Source: a virus. Taken from it: DNA of 49,019 bases. The notes below the pieces were generated by a model. It made no database searches, was not told where the DNA came from, and worked only from the letters and a program-made list of their open reading frames with translations. Where the stretch lies: IMG/VR virus record IMGVR_UViG_3300044624_000287, positions 1 through 49,019 of that record. One strand, 5' to 3'. Position 1 is the first letter of the stretch, and every line of letters starts with the position of its first letter. This document shows, in pieces, positions 1-7,964 of this stretch. The position numbers and the translations under genes were made by a program.

Positions 1-3000
1 CACCAGTTGGGCCTGTTGGGCCAGCAACACCTGGAACGCCTTGTGCGCCAGCAGAACCGGTTGGGCCTGCTACACCTGTAGGACCTGTAGGACCGGCGTC
101 ACCTTGAACACCTTGCGAACCTGTGGGGCCAACGATACCCTGAACGCCTTGAGTGCCTGTGGGGCCTGTAGGACCTTCAATACCTTGGATACCCTGTGCA
201 CCGGTAGGTCCAGTGGGGCCAGTAATGCCAGAGGTTCCTGTAGGACCGGTAGGTCCGTGGTCACCTTGTATACCCTGAGCACCGGTTGGGCCTGTGGGGC
301 CGTGATTACCGGCAGTACCCGTCGGACCAGTAGGTCCGTGGTCACCTTGGATACCTTGAGCACCGGTCGGACCAGTTGGGCCCGTATTGCCAGTAGCGCC
401 TGCGTTACCTTGGATGCCCTGAGTACCCTGTACGCCCGTGGGGCCTGTTGGGCCCGCCACAGTAGAAGCCGCGCCTGTAGGTCCAGTTGGGCCTGCTACA
501 CCCTGAGCGCCGTCAAGATTGACTGTCCAATCAGCAAAAGTACCAGTCCCTGTATTATGTGTAGAGTCAAAAACTAACACACCTGTAGATCCGTTATATG
601 AAATAACAGGACCTTTCATGTGGGTAACATTATCACCGTTGTAACTGACAATAATATTTTGGTCTTCACTATAACTAAGCCCGGTTTCAACTGTTAATGT
701 ATGTGTATTATTATTAACAGTAAGAGACGTTGTACTAGTAGTTTTATATCGGTCACCATTTAGACCAGCGGTACCAGTAGGACCTGTTGGGCCAGTTAAA
801 CCTGTATTTCCCTGAACGCCCTGAACGCCTTGTGCGCCGGTCGGACCAGCAACGCCTTGAGTTCCTTGAGCACCAGTTGGACCAGTTGGACCAGTTGGGC
901 CATGGTCTCCTTGAATACCAGTTGGGCCAACGTCACCTTGGATACCCTGGGAACCTTGCGCACCAGTTGGGCCTGTAGGTCCGTGATCGCCTTGGATACC
1001 AGTAGGACCAACATTACCCTGAATGCCTTGTGCGCCAGTTGGGCCAGTAGGACCAGCTACGCCCTGAATACCTTGAGTGCCGGTGGGGCCAGTAGGACCA
1101 GTTGGGCCGACATTACCCTGAGCACCTGTGGGGCCAACAGAACCGGTAGGGCCAGGAACAGTAGATTCATTACCTGTTGGGCCTTGAACGCCCTGAATAC
1201 CTTGAGGGCCAGTTGGACCAGTAGCGCCTACGTTACCTGTAGCACCAGTTAGACCTTGAGCACCGGTAGGTCCTGTATTACCTTGAATACCTTGTGCGCC
1301 AGTTGGGCCAGTTGCGCCAACTTCGCCTTGGATGCCTTGAACACCCTGAATACCTTGTGCGCCAGTTGGGCCTACATTACCTTGAATACCCTGCGTACCG
1401 GTCGGACCTGTATCTCCAGTAGCGCCGGTCGGGCCTACATTACCTTGAGTACCTTGAATGCCGGTAGGTCCGGTAGGGCCTGCAACACCTTGGATACCTT
1501 GTGCGCCAGTTGGGCCGACAATACCTTGAGTACCTTGAACACCGGTAGGCCCTGTGGGGCCTGACAAACCTGTTGGGCCGGTAGCACCGGTATCACCTGT
1601 GATACCTTGAATACCCTGAATACCTTGAGCGCCAGTTGGGCCAACTACGCCTTGAATACCTTGAATACCTTGAGCGCCGGTGGGACCTGTCGCTCCCGCA
1701 CCTGTGGGTCCTGTTGGGCCGTCACCTTTTAATGCGCGAACAACAATTGAATGCCCGGAAGCAGGCGCAACTACAAAGTTAAGTGTTGTTCCCGAAACAG
1801 TAAAGTTCGTTGTTGGTCTTTGTGCAACGCCGTTTAGGAAGACAAAAATATTCTCAGTAATGTATCCGGAGGCAATCGTAAACGTTGTCGTAGTGCCGTC
1901 GCCAGTAAACGCAAATGTAGTTGCTGAGAATGGAAAGCCTGTACCAGCAGCACCAGTTGGGCCAGTAACAGAGGGACCAGTTGGGCCTAATGCACCAGTA
2001 GGGCCTGTAGGACCAGCAACAGTTGAATCAGCACCAGTTGGACCTGTGGGTCCGGTAACACCTTGAATACCTTGGACACCTTGAATGCCCTGAACGCCTT
2101 GAACACCCGTAGGACCTTGAACGCCTTGTTCACCAGTTGGACCTGTGGGACCAGTTACACCCTGAATACCTTGTACACCTGTCGGGCCTACCGCACCAGT
2201 AGGGCCAGCTACTGTTGAATCTGCACCAGTCGGGCCAGTCGGGCCAGTAACAGCGGGGCCAGTCGGGCCTAATGCGCCTGTAGGGCCAACAACGTTAGAC
2301 GCTGCACCAGTTGGGCCAGTTGGACCTTGGACACCTTGAGCGCCGTCAAGATTGACTGTCCAGTCTGCGTACGTACCAGAGCCCGTAACATTAATAACAT
2401 CAAAAACTAAAACGCCGGTGATGCTGCTATAAGAAACGACAGGACCATGCAAATGCGTTGAGGTATCACCGTTATAGCTAACGATAATGTTTTGAGCTTC
2501 TGAATACGACAGCCCTGTACCAATAGTTAATGTTTGGTTTGTACCTGTTGCAACAGCCAACGAGGTTGTACTAGTAGTCCTATAGCGGTCACCTGCGGCA
2601 CCTGTCGCGCCTGTCGCGCCTGTAGGGCCAACAATACCTTGAGCACCAGTTGCACCCGTAGGGCCAACAATACCTTGGATACCTGTGGGACCTGTTGGGC
2701 CAGCAATAGTAGAAGCTGCGCCCGTTGATCCTGTGGGGCCAGTAGCGCCAACAAGGCCTTGAATGCCTTGAGGGCCTGTGGGTCCAGCGACGCCTGTAGG
2801 GCCAACGATACCTTGAACACCTTGAACACCTTGAGGTCCTGTAGGGCCTAATGCCCCAGTAGGGCCAGCTACGCCTGTCGGGCCAGTTGGACCAACAACT
2901 TTTCCAGCGTTAATCCAAGCAGATCCATTCCAAGCATACAAATTCCCGTTAGAAACTACAACGTATGTATCACCCGTAGTATTACCAGAAATAGGCAAAT

Positions 3001-3100
3001 CGTTGACGGTTGGAACAGTGCCTTTAATTGTAATACTAGTGCCTACTGCACCAGTTGGGCCTGTTGGACCGGAAAGGGGGCCAGAGTCAATCCATGGCAT
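1..3100 (-). CDS. Giant collagen-like tail fibre/virion protein, 3' end beyond the window
   Basis: An uninterrupted frame of 1033 codons starts with ATG at 3100 ([14 protein letters not shown]) and has no stop before the left edge. Most of it is Gly-X-Y collagen repeats rich in GPTG, GVQG and GIQG units. A short N-terminal region (residues about 1-75) may anchor it to the virion. Non-collagen modules interrupt the repeats at 2344-2593, 1722-1945 and 511-757; the first and third are copies of each other. Collagen-like segments in phage fibres form trimeric stalks, so a receptor-binding or virion-surface fibre is inferred. The start overlaps the stop of the upstream gene (TAATG). The many short frames on the other strand here are by-products of the repeat. 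The C-terminus is not visible. Confidence 0.9.
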   Translation of the reverse strand, partial: MPWIDSGPLSGPTGPTGAVGTSITIKGTVPTVNDLPISGNTTGDTYVVVSNGNLYAWNGSAWINAGKVVGPTGPTGVAGPTGALGPTGPQGVQGVQGIVGPTGVAGPTGPQGIQGLVGATGPTGSTGAASTIAGPTGPTGIQGIVGPTGATGAQGIVGPTGATGATGAAGDRYRTTSTTSLAVATGTNQTLTIGTGLSYSEAQNIIVSYNGDTSTHLHGPVVSYSSITGVLVFDVINVTGSGTYADWTVNLDGAQGVQGPTGPTGAASNVVGPTGALGPTGPAVTGPTGPTGADSTVAGPTGAVGPTGVQGIQGVTGPTGPTGEQGVQGPTGVQGVQGIQGVQGIQGVTGPTGPTGADSTVAGPTGPTGALGPTGPSVTGPTGAAGTGFPFSATTFAFTGDGTTTTFTIASGYITENIFVFLNGVAQRPTTNFTVSGTTLNFVVAPASGHSIVVRALKGDGPTGPTGAGATGPTGAQGIQGIQGVVGPTGAQGIQGIQGITGDTGATGPTGLSGPTGPTGVQGTQGIVGPTGAQGIQGVAGPTGPTGIQGTQGNVGPTGATGDTGPTGTQGIQGNVGPTGAQGIQGVQGIQGEVGATGPTGAQGIQGNTGPTGAQGLTGATGNVGATGPTGPQGIQGVQGPTGNESTVPGPTGSVGPTGAQGNVGPTGPTGPTGTQGIQGVAGPTGPTGAQGIQGNVGPTGIQGDHGPTGPTGAQGSQGIQGDVGPTGIQGDHGPTGPTGPTGAQGTQGVAGPTGAQGVQGVQGNTGLTGPTGPTGTAGLNGDRYKTTSTTSLTVNNNTHTLTVETGLSYSEDQNIIVSYNGDNVTHMKGPVISYNGSTGVLVFDSTHNTGTGTFADWTVNLDGAQGVAGPTGPTGAASTVAGPTGPTGVQGTQGIQGNAGATGNTGPTGPTGAQGIQGDHGPTGPTGTAGNHGPTGPTGAQGIQGDHGPTGPTGTSGITGPTGPTGAQGIQGIEGPTGPTGTQGVQGIVGPTGSQGVQGDAGPTGPTGVAGPTGSAGAQGVPGVAGPTGPTG
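511..757 (-). repeat. Non-collagen fibre module, copy 2
   Basis: This segment of the collagen-like fibre encodes a roughly 83-residue globular-looking module beginning [12 protein letters not shown] and ending ADWTINLDGAQG. It is homologous to the segment at 2344-2593 in both protein and DNA. It is flanked on both sides by Gly-X-Y repeats, so it looks like a knob inserted in the stalk. The two copies differ by scattered substitutions, consistent with an older duplication. Confidence 0.8.
2344..2593 (-). repeat. Non-collagen fibre module, copy 1
   Basis: First copy of the duplicated module of the collagen-like fibre, reading [17 protein letters not shown] at its start and [12 protein letters not shown] at its end. 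Shared landmarks with the second copy are the blocks [16 protein letters not shown] and TGVLVFD. A different module with a beta-rich look ([10 protein letters not shown], then [18 protein letters not shown]) sits between the two copies at about 1722-1945. Confidence 0.8.
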
Positions 3101-3345
3101 TATGTATTACTCCAGATATAGATCTTGCCTGTTGCAGCAACAAACACTGTTTGCCCTGGGCTGCCTGTAGCAGGTAAATCTGCAACTGTAGCTACAGTTT
3201 CATCAATTCCTAAACCAGCGCCTTGAGGACCGACAGGCCCTTGTGGCCCTACAGTGACAACTTCAATAATTGTAGGAGCAAGAGGCGTGTCCTCGACAAT
3301 AAGACTTGTATCAGACCCTATTTCTTCAACAACTGTGTAGCTCAT
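3100..3345 (-). CDS. Small fibre-associated protein with short collagen segment
   Basis: An 81-residue protein directly upstream of the collagen-like fibre, overlapping its start by TAATG. The middle carries a short collagen-like stretch ([13 protein letters not shown]). The C-terminal third reads [25 protein letters not shown]. That segment resembles the N-terminal module of the neighbouring fibre ([19 protein letters not shown] followed by LYAWN). It may be a separate chain of the same fibre assembly or an adaptor for it. The product is probably a virion structural protein; no enzymatic motif is visible. Confidence 0.75.
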   Translation of the reverse strand: MSYTVVEEIGSDTSLIVEDTPLAPTIIEVVTVGPQGPVGPQGAGLGIDETVATVADLPATGSPGQTVFVAATGKIYIWSNT

Positions 3346-3692
3346 CGAGTTACCTCTCTAGAAACTTCAACATCCCCGTACAACAACCGTATAACGGTAC
3401 CTGTAGAAGACATTAATTCTAGATCGTATTTACCCCGCTGCCAAGTAATAGCACCAGTATCAGCTGCAGCAACCAATAATTGTATTTTTCCCTCTGCGGG
3501 AGTAATAATAATTCGGTTATTAAGGGTTGTCAGCTCCAGCAAAACTGTGCTAGAAGACACCGTTTGCCTAATTTGCATACGAGCGGTATAGCCCGACAAA
3601 TTTATTACAACACCAGCGTTGTTTTTCCAGACAAATGTTTTGTCTAGCGTTGCACCTTGCTCAATAACAAAATCATATGCAGCGGCGGTCAT
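3342..3692 (-). CDS. Phage tail-region protein, BppU-like N-terminal type (tentative)
   Basis: A 116-residue protein starting MTAAAYDFVIEQGATLDKTF and containing NLSGYTARMQIRQ, then a DLELMSSTGTVIRLLYGDVEV ending. This pattern, a compact beta-sandwich domain, recurs in phage structural clusters next to fibre genes and resembles the N-terminal domain of baseplate upper proteins. A linker between tail and fibre is inferred. Its stop overlaps the start of the next gene by 4 bases, and its own start overlaps the preceding gene by 4 bases, so the cluster is translationally coupled. Confidence 0.7.
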   Translation of the reverse strand: MTAAAYDFVIEQGATLDKTFVWKNNAGVVINLSGYTARMQIRQTVSSSTVLLELTTLNNRIIITPAEGKIQLLVAAADTGAITWQRGKYDLELMSSTGTVIRLLYGDVEVSREVTR

Positions 3693-4336
3693 ACAAACCT
3701 TTGATATTCAATTTGGACAGAAGCACGGGTCAATCCTTTGGCCACGCGGGTACGAACTTCGTTCATGCCGTCGCTGAATCGTTTCAAATACAACTGGGCT
3801 GACCTAGGATCGTAGTATGGTTGATCAGGCGTATCATACAAACGCGCACGTGCACCCAAGGTAATGAATTCGTAATAACGTTCAAAAATTTCTTCGTCAA
3901 TTACAGAGGAAGCACGTGACGGTACAACGGCAACACGCAATTTTATTTGTGCATACTCAGAAGTTTGTGGCTTAGGAACCAAAGTAATTTCTTGCGTGCG
4001 GCTACGGAAATAGTAGTACGGGTTACCGTCCAAATCATTCCAATTGGATGTACGGTAAATGCGGGTAAGTTCTTCAACAGCTTTAGGAATTAGCAACTGA
4101 TCGCCATACCATGCTTCCATGATATCAACGACTTTATACCCAACATCAGGTTCAAACGGATAAACTGAAACACCAACTATGCTGTTCATAGGAGTAAGTT
4201 CAGTCTGCAACACCCGAGTTTTTTCACAAAACTGAATAGCCGCGTTGCGAATAGCTTGCACGGCTACGATTTCAGGTACGTCTTTAACGAACTGAACAAC
4301 GTCAGGTAAAAATGCCTCGTAAGATACGTCGCTCAT
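3689..4336 (-). CDS. Head-tail adaptor-like protein
   Basis: A 215-residue protein (MSDVSYEAFLPDVVQFVKDV). An N-terminal helical part is followed by beta-rich sequence (SVYPFEPDVGYKVVDIMEAWY; QEITLVPKPQTSEY; KLRVAVVPSRAS) and a C-terminal helical segment. The shape and position, two genes after the capsid and before the fibres, fit the adaptor or tail-completion proteins that sit under the portal of short-tailed phages. It overlaps the upstream adaptor gene by 4 bases (ATGA). The assignment rests on size, order and sequence flavour rather than a diagnostic motif. Confidence 0.65.
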   Translation of the reverse strand: MSDVSYEAFLPDVVQFVKDVPEIVAVQAIRNAAIQFCEKTRVLQTELTPMNSIVGVSVYPFEPDVGYKVVDIMEAWYGDQLLIPKAVEELTRIYRTSNWNDLDGNPYYYFRSRTQEITLVPKPQTSEYAQIKLRVAVVPSRASSVIDEEIFERYYEFITLGARARLYDTPDQPYYDPRSAQLYLKRFSDGMNEVRTRVAKGLTRASVQIEYQRFV

Positions 4337-5019
4337 GTTTGTGATCCTGGAATAGACACGTTACGTGGGTTCAATGCATTAACTGGGTCATTCGTTGCTT
4401 CCGTGGTTGCCTTACCCTGCAAAGCAACAGTAAATGTAGTTAAATAACCCTGTGCCAACTGAAGGCCTGGTGCGTATTCAGCATCTTTACTACATGCACG
4501 GTACAAAATGTAATCAACCAATGCGGATTGGAAGACATCAAAAAGAGGAATAACCTGAGACTCGGATGTCAGGTTAGCTGGTTGAGCTGAATAGTTCAAC
4601 TCAATATATTGGGTCCCAGTGTTGGGAGGATATACGTAAAACGCTAGCTGGTCTTGTATGTCGTAAATAAAATTCTTGACTTCAACTTTTGGAATCCCAG
4701 TATGCCAGTACGGGTCAAACCCATCGAGCACCTCACGAGACACAATACGAATTGCACGACCGGGTGTTGTACCGTTAGTGCCCATATTGCGATAAATTTG
4801 TAACAACAACCAACCATCTGAAGGAAGTGTCTGCCGTGTTCCAGCAGTCAATAACTTCGAGACGGTGGTCGATGAAGCACTCGGTTGCATGGTTACGATT
4901 TGACGCATACCATCGTTTAACCAGCTGAGTAACTCAGCACGGGTCCAACGAACATTAGCAATATCAGTTAACTGAATTGCCGCTTTGTTAATAATGGTTT
5001 GAGCGGTTACCGTACCCAT
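4333..5019 (-). CDS. Phage adaptor protein (DUF6682-like, tentative)
   Basis: A 228-residue protein starting MGTVTAQTIINKAAIQL. It has the features of the phage adaptor family: an N-terminal helix pair containing WTRAELLSWLNDGMRQIV, a beta-rich middle (RQTLPSDGWLLLQIYRNMG; IQDQLAFYVYPPN), and a helical end with ALVDYILYRACSKDAEY. Proteins of this type ring the portal and connect head to tail. It lies between the small repeat protein at 5028-5270 and the second adaptor-like gene, which it overlaps by 4 bases. Confidence 0.7.
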   Translation of the reverse strand: MGTVTAQTIINKAAIQLTDIANVRWTRAELLSWLNDGMRQIVTMQPSASSTTVSKLLTAGTRQTLPSDGWLLLQIYRNMGTNGTTPGRAIRIVSREVLDGFDPYWHTGIPKVEVKNFIYDIQDQLAFYVYPPNTGTQYIELNYSAQPANLTSESQVIPLFDVFQSALVDYILYRACSKDAEYAPGLQLAQGYLTTFTVALQGKATTEATNDPVNALNPRNVSIPGSQT

Positions 5020-5027
5020 AATCTACC

Positions 5028-5270
5028 TTATGGAGTTACAGCGAGAGCTGCAACAATTGCGGGGACTTGTGTGCCAGACCACAAACCCTGAACAACCAAG
5101 TTGTCAGAAGTTGCAGTACCTGCATCAAGGCCAGTGATACCTAGAGCTTGTGTGTAAGTAAAACCTGCAGATACCAAACCGTCAATGTTGGCAGTAGTGT
5201 CTTCAGCAATTACAGCCTGCGCTTGGGGCAGGGACAAACCACTAGAAATGAGATCGTCAATAATGGCCAT
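5028..5270 (-). CDS. Small three-repeat protein downstream of capsid
   Basis: An 80-residue protein built almost entirely from three related units of about 25 residues. They begin DDLISSGLSLPQAQAVI, DGLVSAGFTYTQALGI and DNLVVQGLWSGTQVPAI. The ATG at 5270 follows an AAGGAG ribosome-binding site. The gene lies just after the capsid gene, separated from it by a hairpin terminator. A minor capsid, decoration or head-completion role is possible but cannot be shown. No match to a named family is recognised. Confidence 0.7.
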   Translation of the reverse strand: MAIIDDLISSGLSLPQAQAVIAEDTTANIDGLVSAGFTYTQALGITGLDAGTATSDNLVVQGLWSGTQVPAIVAALAVTP

Positions 5271-5294
5271 GGTGTTCTCCTTAGGTTAATAAAT

Positions 5295-5314
5295 GGCAGG
5301 GCCGAAGCCCCGCC
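5295..5314 (-). terminator. UUCG-tetraloop hairpin after capsid gene
   Basis: On the minus strand the sequence is GGCGGGGC-TTCG-GCCCTGCC followed by ATTTATTAACC. It is an 8-bp stem with one G-T pair, closed by the very stable UUCG tetraloop, 16 bases after the capsid stop codon. The following U content is modest, so it may be a partial terminator or an mRNA 3'-end stabiliser that raises capsid expression over the downstream genes. Confidence 0.6.
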
Positions 5315-5329
5315 TTCTCCGGTAGGAGT

Positions 5330-6352
5330 TTAACCCGCAGCGACCAACAATGCCAGACCGTTTGGTTGTACGACGCTAGTGCCGTACACGTTCAAGCCGC
5401 GAACCAATGTACCGAAGTCATTGGGGTTCTGCAAGCTCTCAACTTTGGCGATCTGTGATGCAAAAGTGATGGCAGACTTGTGACCGGCAATCACAGCGTG
5501 ACGCTTAACTGCACTAGTCAAGTTAGCATCAGAGTTGGTATTGGGGTTCAACCAAGTTTTGCCAGCAGCGCCACGTGGAACCAAGTTAGACACATACACT
5601 GTGAAACGGTCGATCATGCCGATCTTGCCGTTACGCAAAACGCTAGCAGAGTCGCCCATGAACTGAGCTTGTGCCAAGTTAGATTGCATCAGGATCTGAC
5701 GCTCTGTGGGGGTGATGATCAACCAGCGGTCTGTTTCAGGAACGTTGGCTTCATCCAACACGCTAGACAAAGCAGTGATGCTAGTCAAGATGTTAGAAGC
5801 TGTCAAAGTAATCGCAGCCAAGTCAGTACCGAGGTTGTAGCCGCCGGAGATAGCACCAGCAGTAGCACCTTGGTTAGAAGCAGAACCTTGGTTAAAGTTA
5901 GTATACAGAACGTCGCGGTCGATCTGAATCTTCATCTGCATAGCAGCGTCATTGGTGAACATGTCCATCAATTTAGGCTTGGCTTGCAACTCGAGAACGT
6001 TGTTCACGTTCACGCCGAAGTATTTACCTTTGTTGATGACCAGCTGCAATGTGCTGGGGGCAGGAACTTCATAAGCCAAGTTTTGGCCGATAGAGTAGTT
6101 GTTGATGGTGATGGAAGGGATCGTGTTGATGATCACTGTGTCACCCATGCCGGTGATGTCACCTTGCCAATCAGTATTGGCGATTTCACCAAAAACTGTG
6201 GCGGCATAGAATTTCTGGGCCAGCTTGCCAGACCAGAGAGCGGGGATGAAAGAACCGGAGTAAGCGGTTCCAGAATAGGCAACCTGACCGCCGGGGGTGT
6301 TAAAACCACCGGAGTTAATGGGATAGGCTGCTGCTGCGGTAATTGTAGACAT
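5330..6352 (-). CDS. Major capsid protein
   Basis: A 340-residue protein (MSTITAAAAYPINSGGFNTP) directly downstream of the scaffold candidate, as is standard for a capsid gene. It contains blocks typical of podovirus coat proteins of the HK97 fold: DTVIINTIPSITINNY near residue 70, INKGKYFGVNVNNVLELQAK near 105, QIDRDVLYTNF near 143, DRWLIITPTERQILMQS near 208, and a C-terminal HKSAITFASQIAKVESL. An AAAAAAGGA ribosome-binding site precedes the ATG. It forms the icosahedral head. No immunoglobulin-like decoration domain is present. Confidence 0.88.
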   Translation of the reverse strand: MSTITAAAAYPINSGGFNTPGGQVAYSGTAYSGSFIPALWSGKLAQKFYAATVFGEIANTDWQGDITGMGDTVIINTIPSITINNYSIGQNLAYEVPAPSTLQLVINKGKYFGVNVNNVLELQAKPKLMDMFTNDAAMQMKIQIDRDVLYTNFNQGSASNQGATAGAISGGYNLGTDLAAITLTASNILTSITALSSVLDEANVPETDRWLIITPTERQILMQSNLAQAQFMGDSASVLRNGKIGMIDRFTVYVSNLVPRGAAGKTWLNPNTNSDANLTSAVKRHAVIAGHKSAITFASQIAKVESLQNPNDFGTLVRGLNVYGTSVVQPNGLALLVAAG

Positions 6353-6410
6353 GGTCTAGTCCTTTTTTAAAAAACAAAATTAAAATTTGACCGCTACAAT
6401 TTTGGCATTC

Positions 6411-7367
6411 TTAGCGAATTCGGCCTTCGTTGATAGCGGCATGGATATCTCTCTCAATTTGCACCGCTTCTGCCTCATCGATCATTCCCCGTCTCCATTC
6501 AGCGTAAAACGAATCAATATCCGATGTGGTATAGACACGTTTGTCAGCTGTCGAAGTTGTAGGAGCAGGCGACGTATGCGAGCGGGTCGGTGCTACTTGA
6601 CGCTGAAGTTCCCGGTTAGCTTGTGGACGTGGAGTTGGAGCAATCGTGGCTTTATACTGCTTGAAGATCGTTGCAGTACGGTTCGCGTCTAGCGACTCAT
6701 ACGCATTGGTCAAAGCGTACTGGCGAGGCATCCCATAAACTGGGTCTACTTCAGCCAACCATGCCAGGAAACCTTGATCAATGTTCATGGCTTCCCAATC
6801 TGGAACTTGTGCACCTAGAGCAGCTTCGTAGCGATCTTTATCAGATACTCCTTGGCGCTCGGTTACATTTCCCAGCTTACTTTTCAACTCATTGATTTCG
6901 GCACGGAGCTGGGTTTCAAGGTCACGGTTACCCGCTAACTTCTGCTCAGTCGCACGGTCAATCAAATCCAACAAGTCAGAGCCAAATGCTTCTTTGTCTT
7001 GTTCAGTGATAAGAGGTTTCGCCGTAATTGGCTCCTGTCTGGGCTGCTGTGCTTTGGCTGTAGCCGCTTCTGCAATGAGACTTTGAACTTGTTGGTTCAT
7101 CTCACGCATCTGCGAATGCAAACGTGGCACTTCAGCGTCATACATGCCTTTGAGCGTCAGGTACTTACGTTCCCAAGTTTCTTCCGGCACTGGTGCTGGT
7201 TTCGGTTCATTCTCTTGCGAGACGGGCTGTGTCGGTGTATCGGGGTCGGGCTGTTGTTCTATATCAGTTCGGGGCGCAGTCTCCGTTTGATCGGTCTGTC
7301 CTGTCATCTGGGCTACAAAAGCGTCAGCTTGTTCAACTTGTTCCTGAATTACACGTGGCAATGCCAT
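6411..7367 (-). CDS. Capsid scaffolding protein
   Basis: A 318-residue, charged, Gln/Glu-rich and mostly helical protein. It has a proline-rich low-complexity stretch (PDPDTPTQPVSQENEPKPAP) near residues 42-61, predicted coiled coil at about 65-165, and a basic C-terminal helix (YAEWRRGMIDEAEAVQIERD). Composition and position between portal and capsid genes match scaffolding proteins, which guide procapsid assembly and then leave. There is no protease motif, so removal by exit rather than cleavage is inferred. The start ATG follows AAGGAG. Confidence 0.8.
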   Translation of the reverse strand: MALPRVIQEQVEQADAFVAQMTGQTDQTETAPRTDIEQQPDPDTPTQPVSQENEPKPAPVPEETWERKYLTLKGMYDAEVPRLHSQMREMNQQVQSLIAEAATAKAQQPRQEPITAKPLITEQDKEAFGSDLLDLIDRATEQKLAGNRDLETQLRAEINELKSKLGNVTERQGVSDKDRYEAALGAQVPDWEAMNIDQGFLAWLAEVDPVYGMPRQYALTNAYESLDANRTATIFKQYKATIAPTPRPQANRELQRQVAPTRSHTSPAPTTSTADKRVYTTSDIDSFYAEWRRGMIDEAEAVQIERDIHAAINEGRIR

Positions 7368-7492
7368 ATCTCTATCTCCTTCGCTCCGACTACGCTTTGG
7401 GACTCCGACTTTACGGTCAGTCTCTATTCGCTTACGGTCTGCTACTGTTAAATTAAAAATTTAGGTTTGCGCTCCGACTTAACGGTCTGCGC
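7368..7492 (-). repeat. Intergenic repeat region before scaffold gene
   Basis: This 125-base gap contains three copies of AGTCGGAG (minus strand; plus-strand CTCCGACT near 7384, 7402 and 7471) and three copies of a GACCGTAAG/GACCGTTAAG element, arranged around an AT-rich core (about 7448-7463). Nothing protein-coding is visible. The repeats could form a structured leader, a processing site or an operator for the scaffold and capsid genes. Confidence 0.5.
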
Positions 7493-7723
7493 TTACCTGC
7501 GGATTTTGGCGTACAGCACTTCTGCTTGGTCCACCATCTCAAGGAATTCCTTGAGTTCGAGGTTCCGGCCTTGCAGCCGAGACTTCATTTCTTCACCTTG
7601 AACGTCCCCAAGTCTTTCTAAAGTTTCTTGGCGACGACTCTTCAAAAATTCTATCAATGGTTGCATCTCGGGAGAGCGCAGTAACCCTAGGCACCGCGCA
7701 ACTCTTTCATCGACACGAACCAT
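7493..7723 (-). CDS. Small helical protein of the head cluster
   Basis: A 76-residue, highly charged, almost wholly helical protein (MVRVDERVARCLGLLRSPEM, ending EVLYAKIRR). The start lies immediately after the preceding stop (TAAATG). Its place between portal and scaffold suggests a head-assembly or accessory role. It has no membrane segment and no recognised motif. Probably a real gene because of its tight spacing and coding-like composition. Confidence 0.65.
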   Translation of the reverse strand: MVRVDERVARCLGLLRSPEMQPLIEFLKSRRQETLERLGDVQGEEMKSRLQGRNLELKEFLEMVDQAEVLYAKIRR

Positions 7724-7912
7724 TTACTTGCACATGCCGTCTGTTTTTGCAGACTCTTGAGCAACTTCAGCACCACCACGCTTCAATGTAGCGAAGATGT
7801 TACCGTTGTCGCCGCCGCCACCGACTGAGCCGCCTTTAGACATGCCGTCTGTTTTTGCTGATTCTTGAGCGTACTCAGATGAGCGTGACTCTTTTGGGTT
7901 AATTGCTTGCAT
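7724..7912 (-). CDS. Small glycine-rich protein with duplicated AQESAKTDGM motif
   Basis: A 62-residue protein starting MQAINPKESRSSEYAQESAK. The decapeptide AQESAKTDGM occurs twice, at about residues 15-24 and 51-60, each followed by a residue pair ending in Lys. Between them lies a Gly-rich linker (SKGGSVGGGGDNGNI). AAAGGAG precedes the ATG. It follows the promoter at 7937-7964, so it is the first gene of an internal transcript that reads into scaffold and capsid. Function unknown. Confidence 0.6.
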   Translation of the reverse strand: MQAINPKESRSSEYAQESAKTDGMSKGGSVGGGGDNGNIFATLKRGGAEVAQESAKTDGMCK

Positions 7913-7936
7913 TTGAATGCTCCTTTAATAAACGAA

Positions 7937-7964
7937 ATGATATACCGGAAAACAGTGTTGTCAA
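7937..7964 (-). promoter_or_regulatory. Sigma-70-like promoter for the capsid sub-operon
   Basis: On the minus strand, TTGACA (7964-7959) and TATCAT (7942-7937) are separated by 16 bases. The -35 box is a perfect consensus match and the -10 box matches 5 of 6. It overlaps the end of the portal gene, whose TGA stop lies inside the TTGACA. It points at the genes 7912 to 5330. It has the same geometry as the promoters at 12307-12334 and 24558-24585. Confidence 0.65.

Noticed and set aside
41-2728. Several open frames on both strands across the collagen region
   Set aside because: They are periodic by-products of the Gly-X-Y repeats; the continuous minus frame from 3100 explains the DNA.
1-3100. 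CRISPR-like array suggested by regular short repeats
   Set aside because: Repeats are degenerate, in frame and encode collagen triplets; no spacers or cas genes.
5480-6370. 296-codon plus-strand frame
   Set aside because: Antisense to the capsid gene; His/Val-rich shadow composition.
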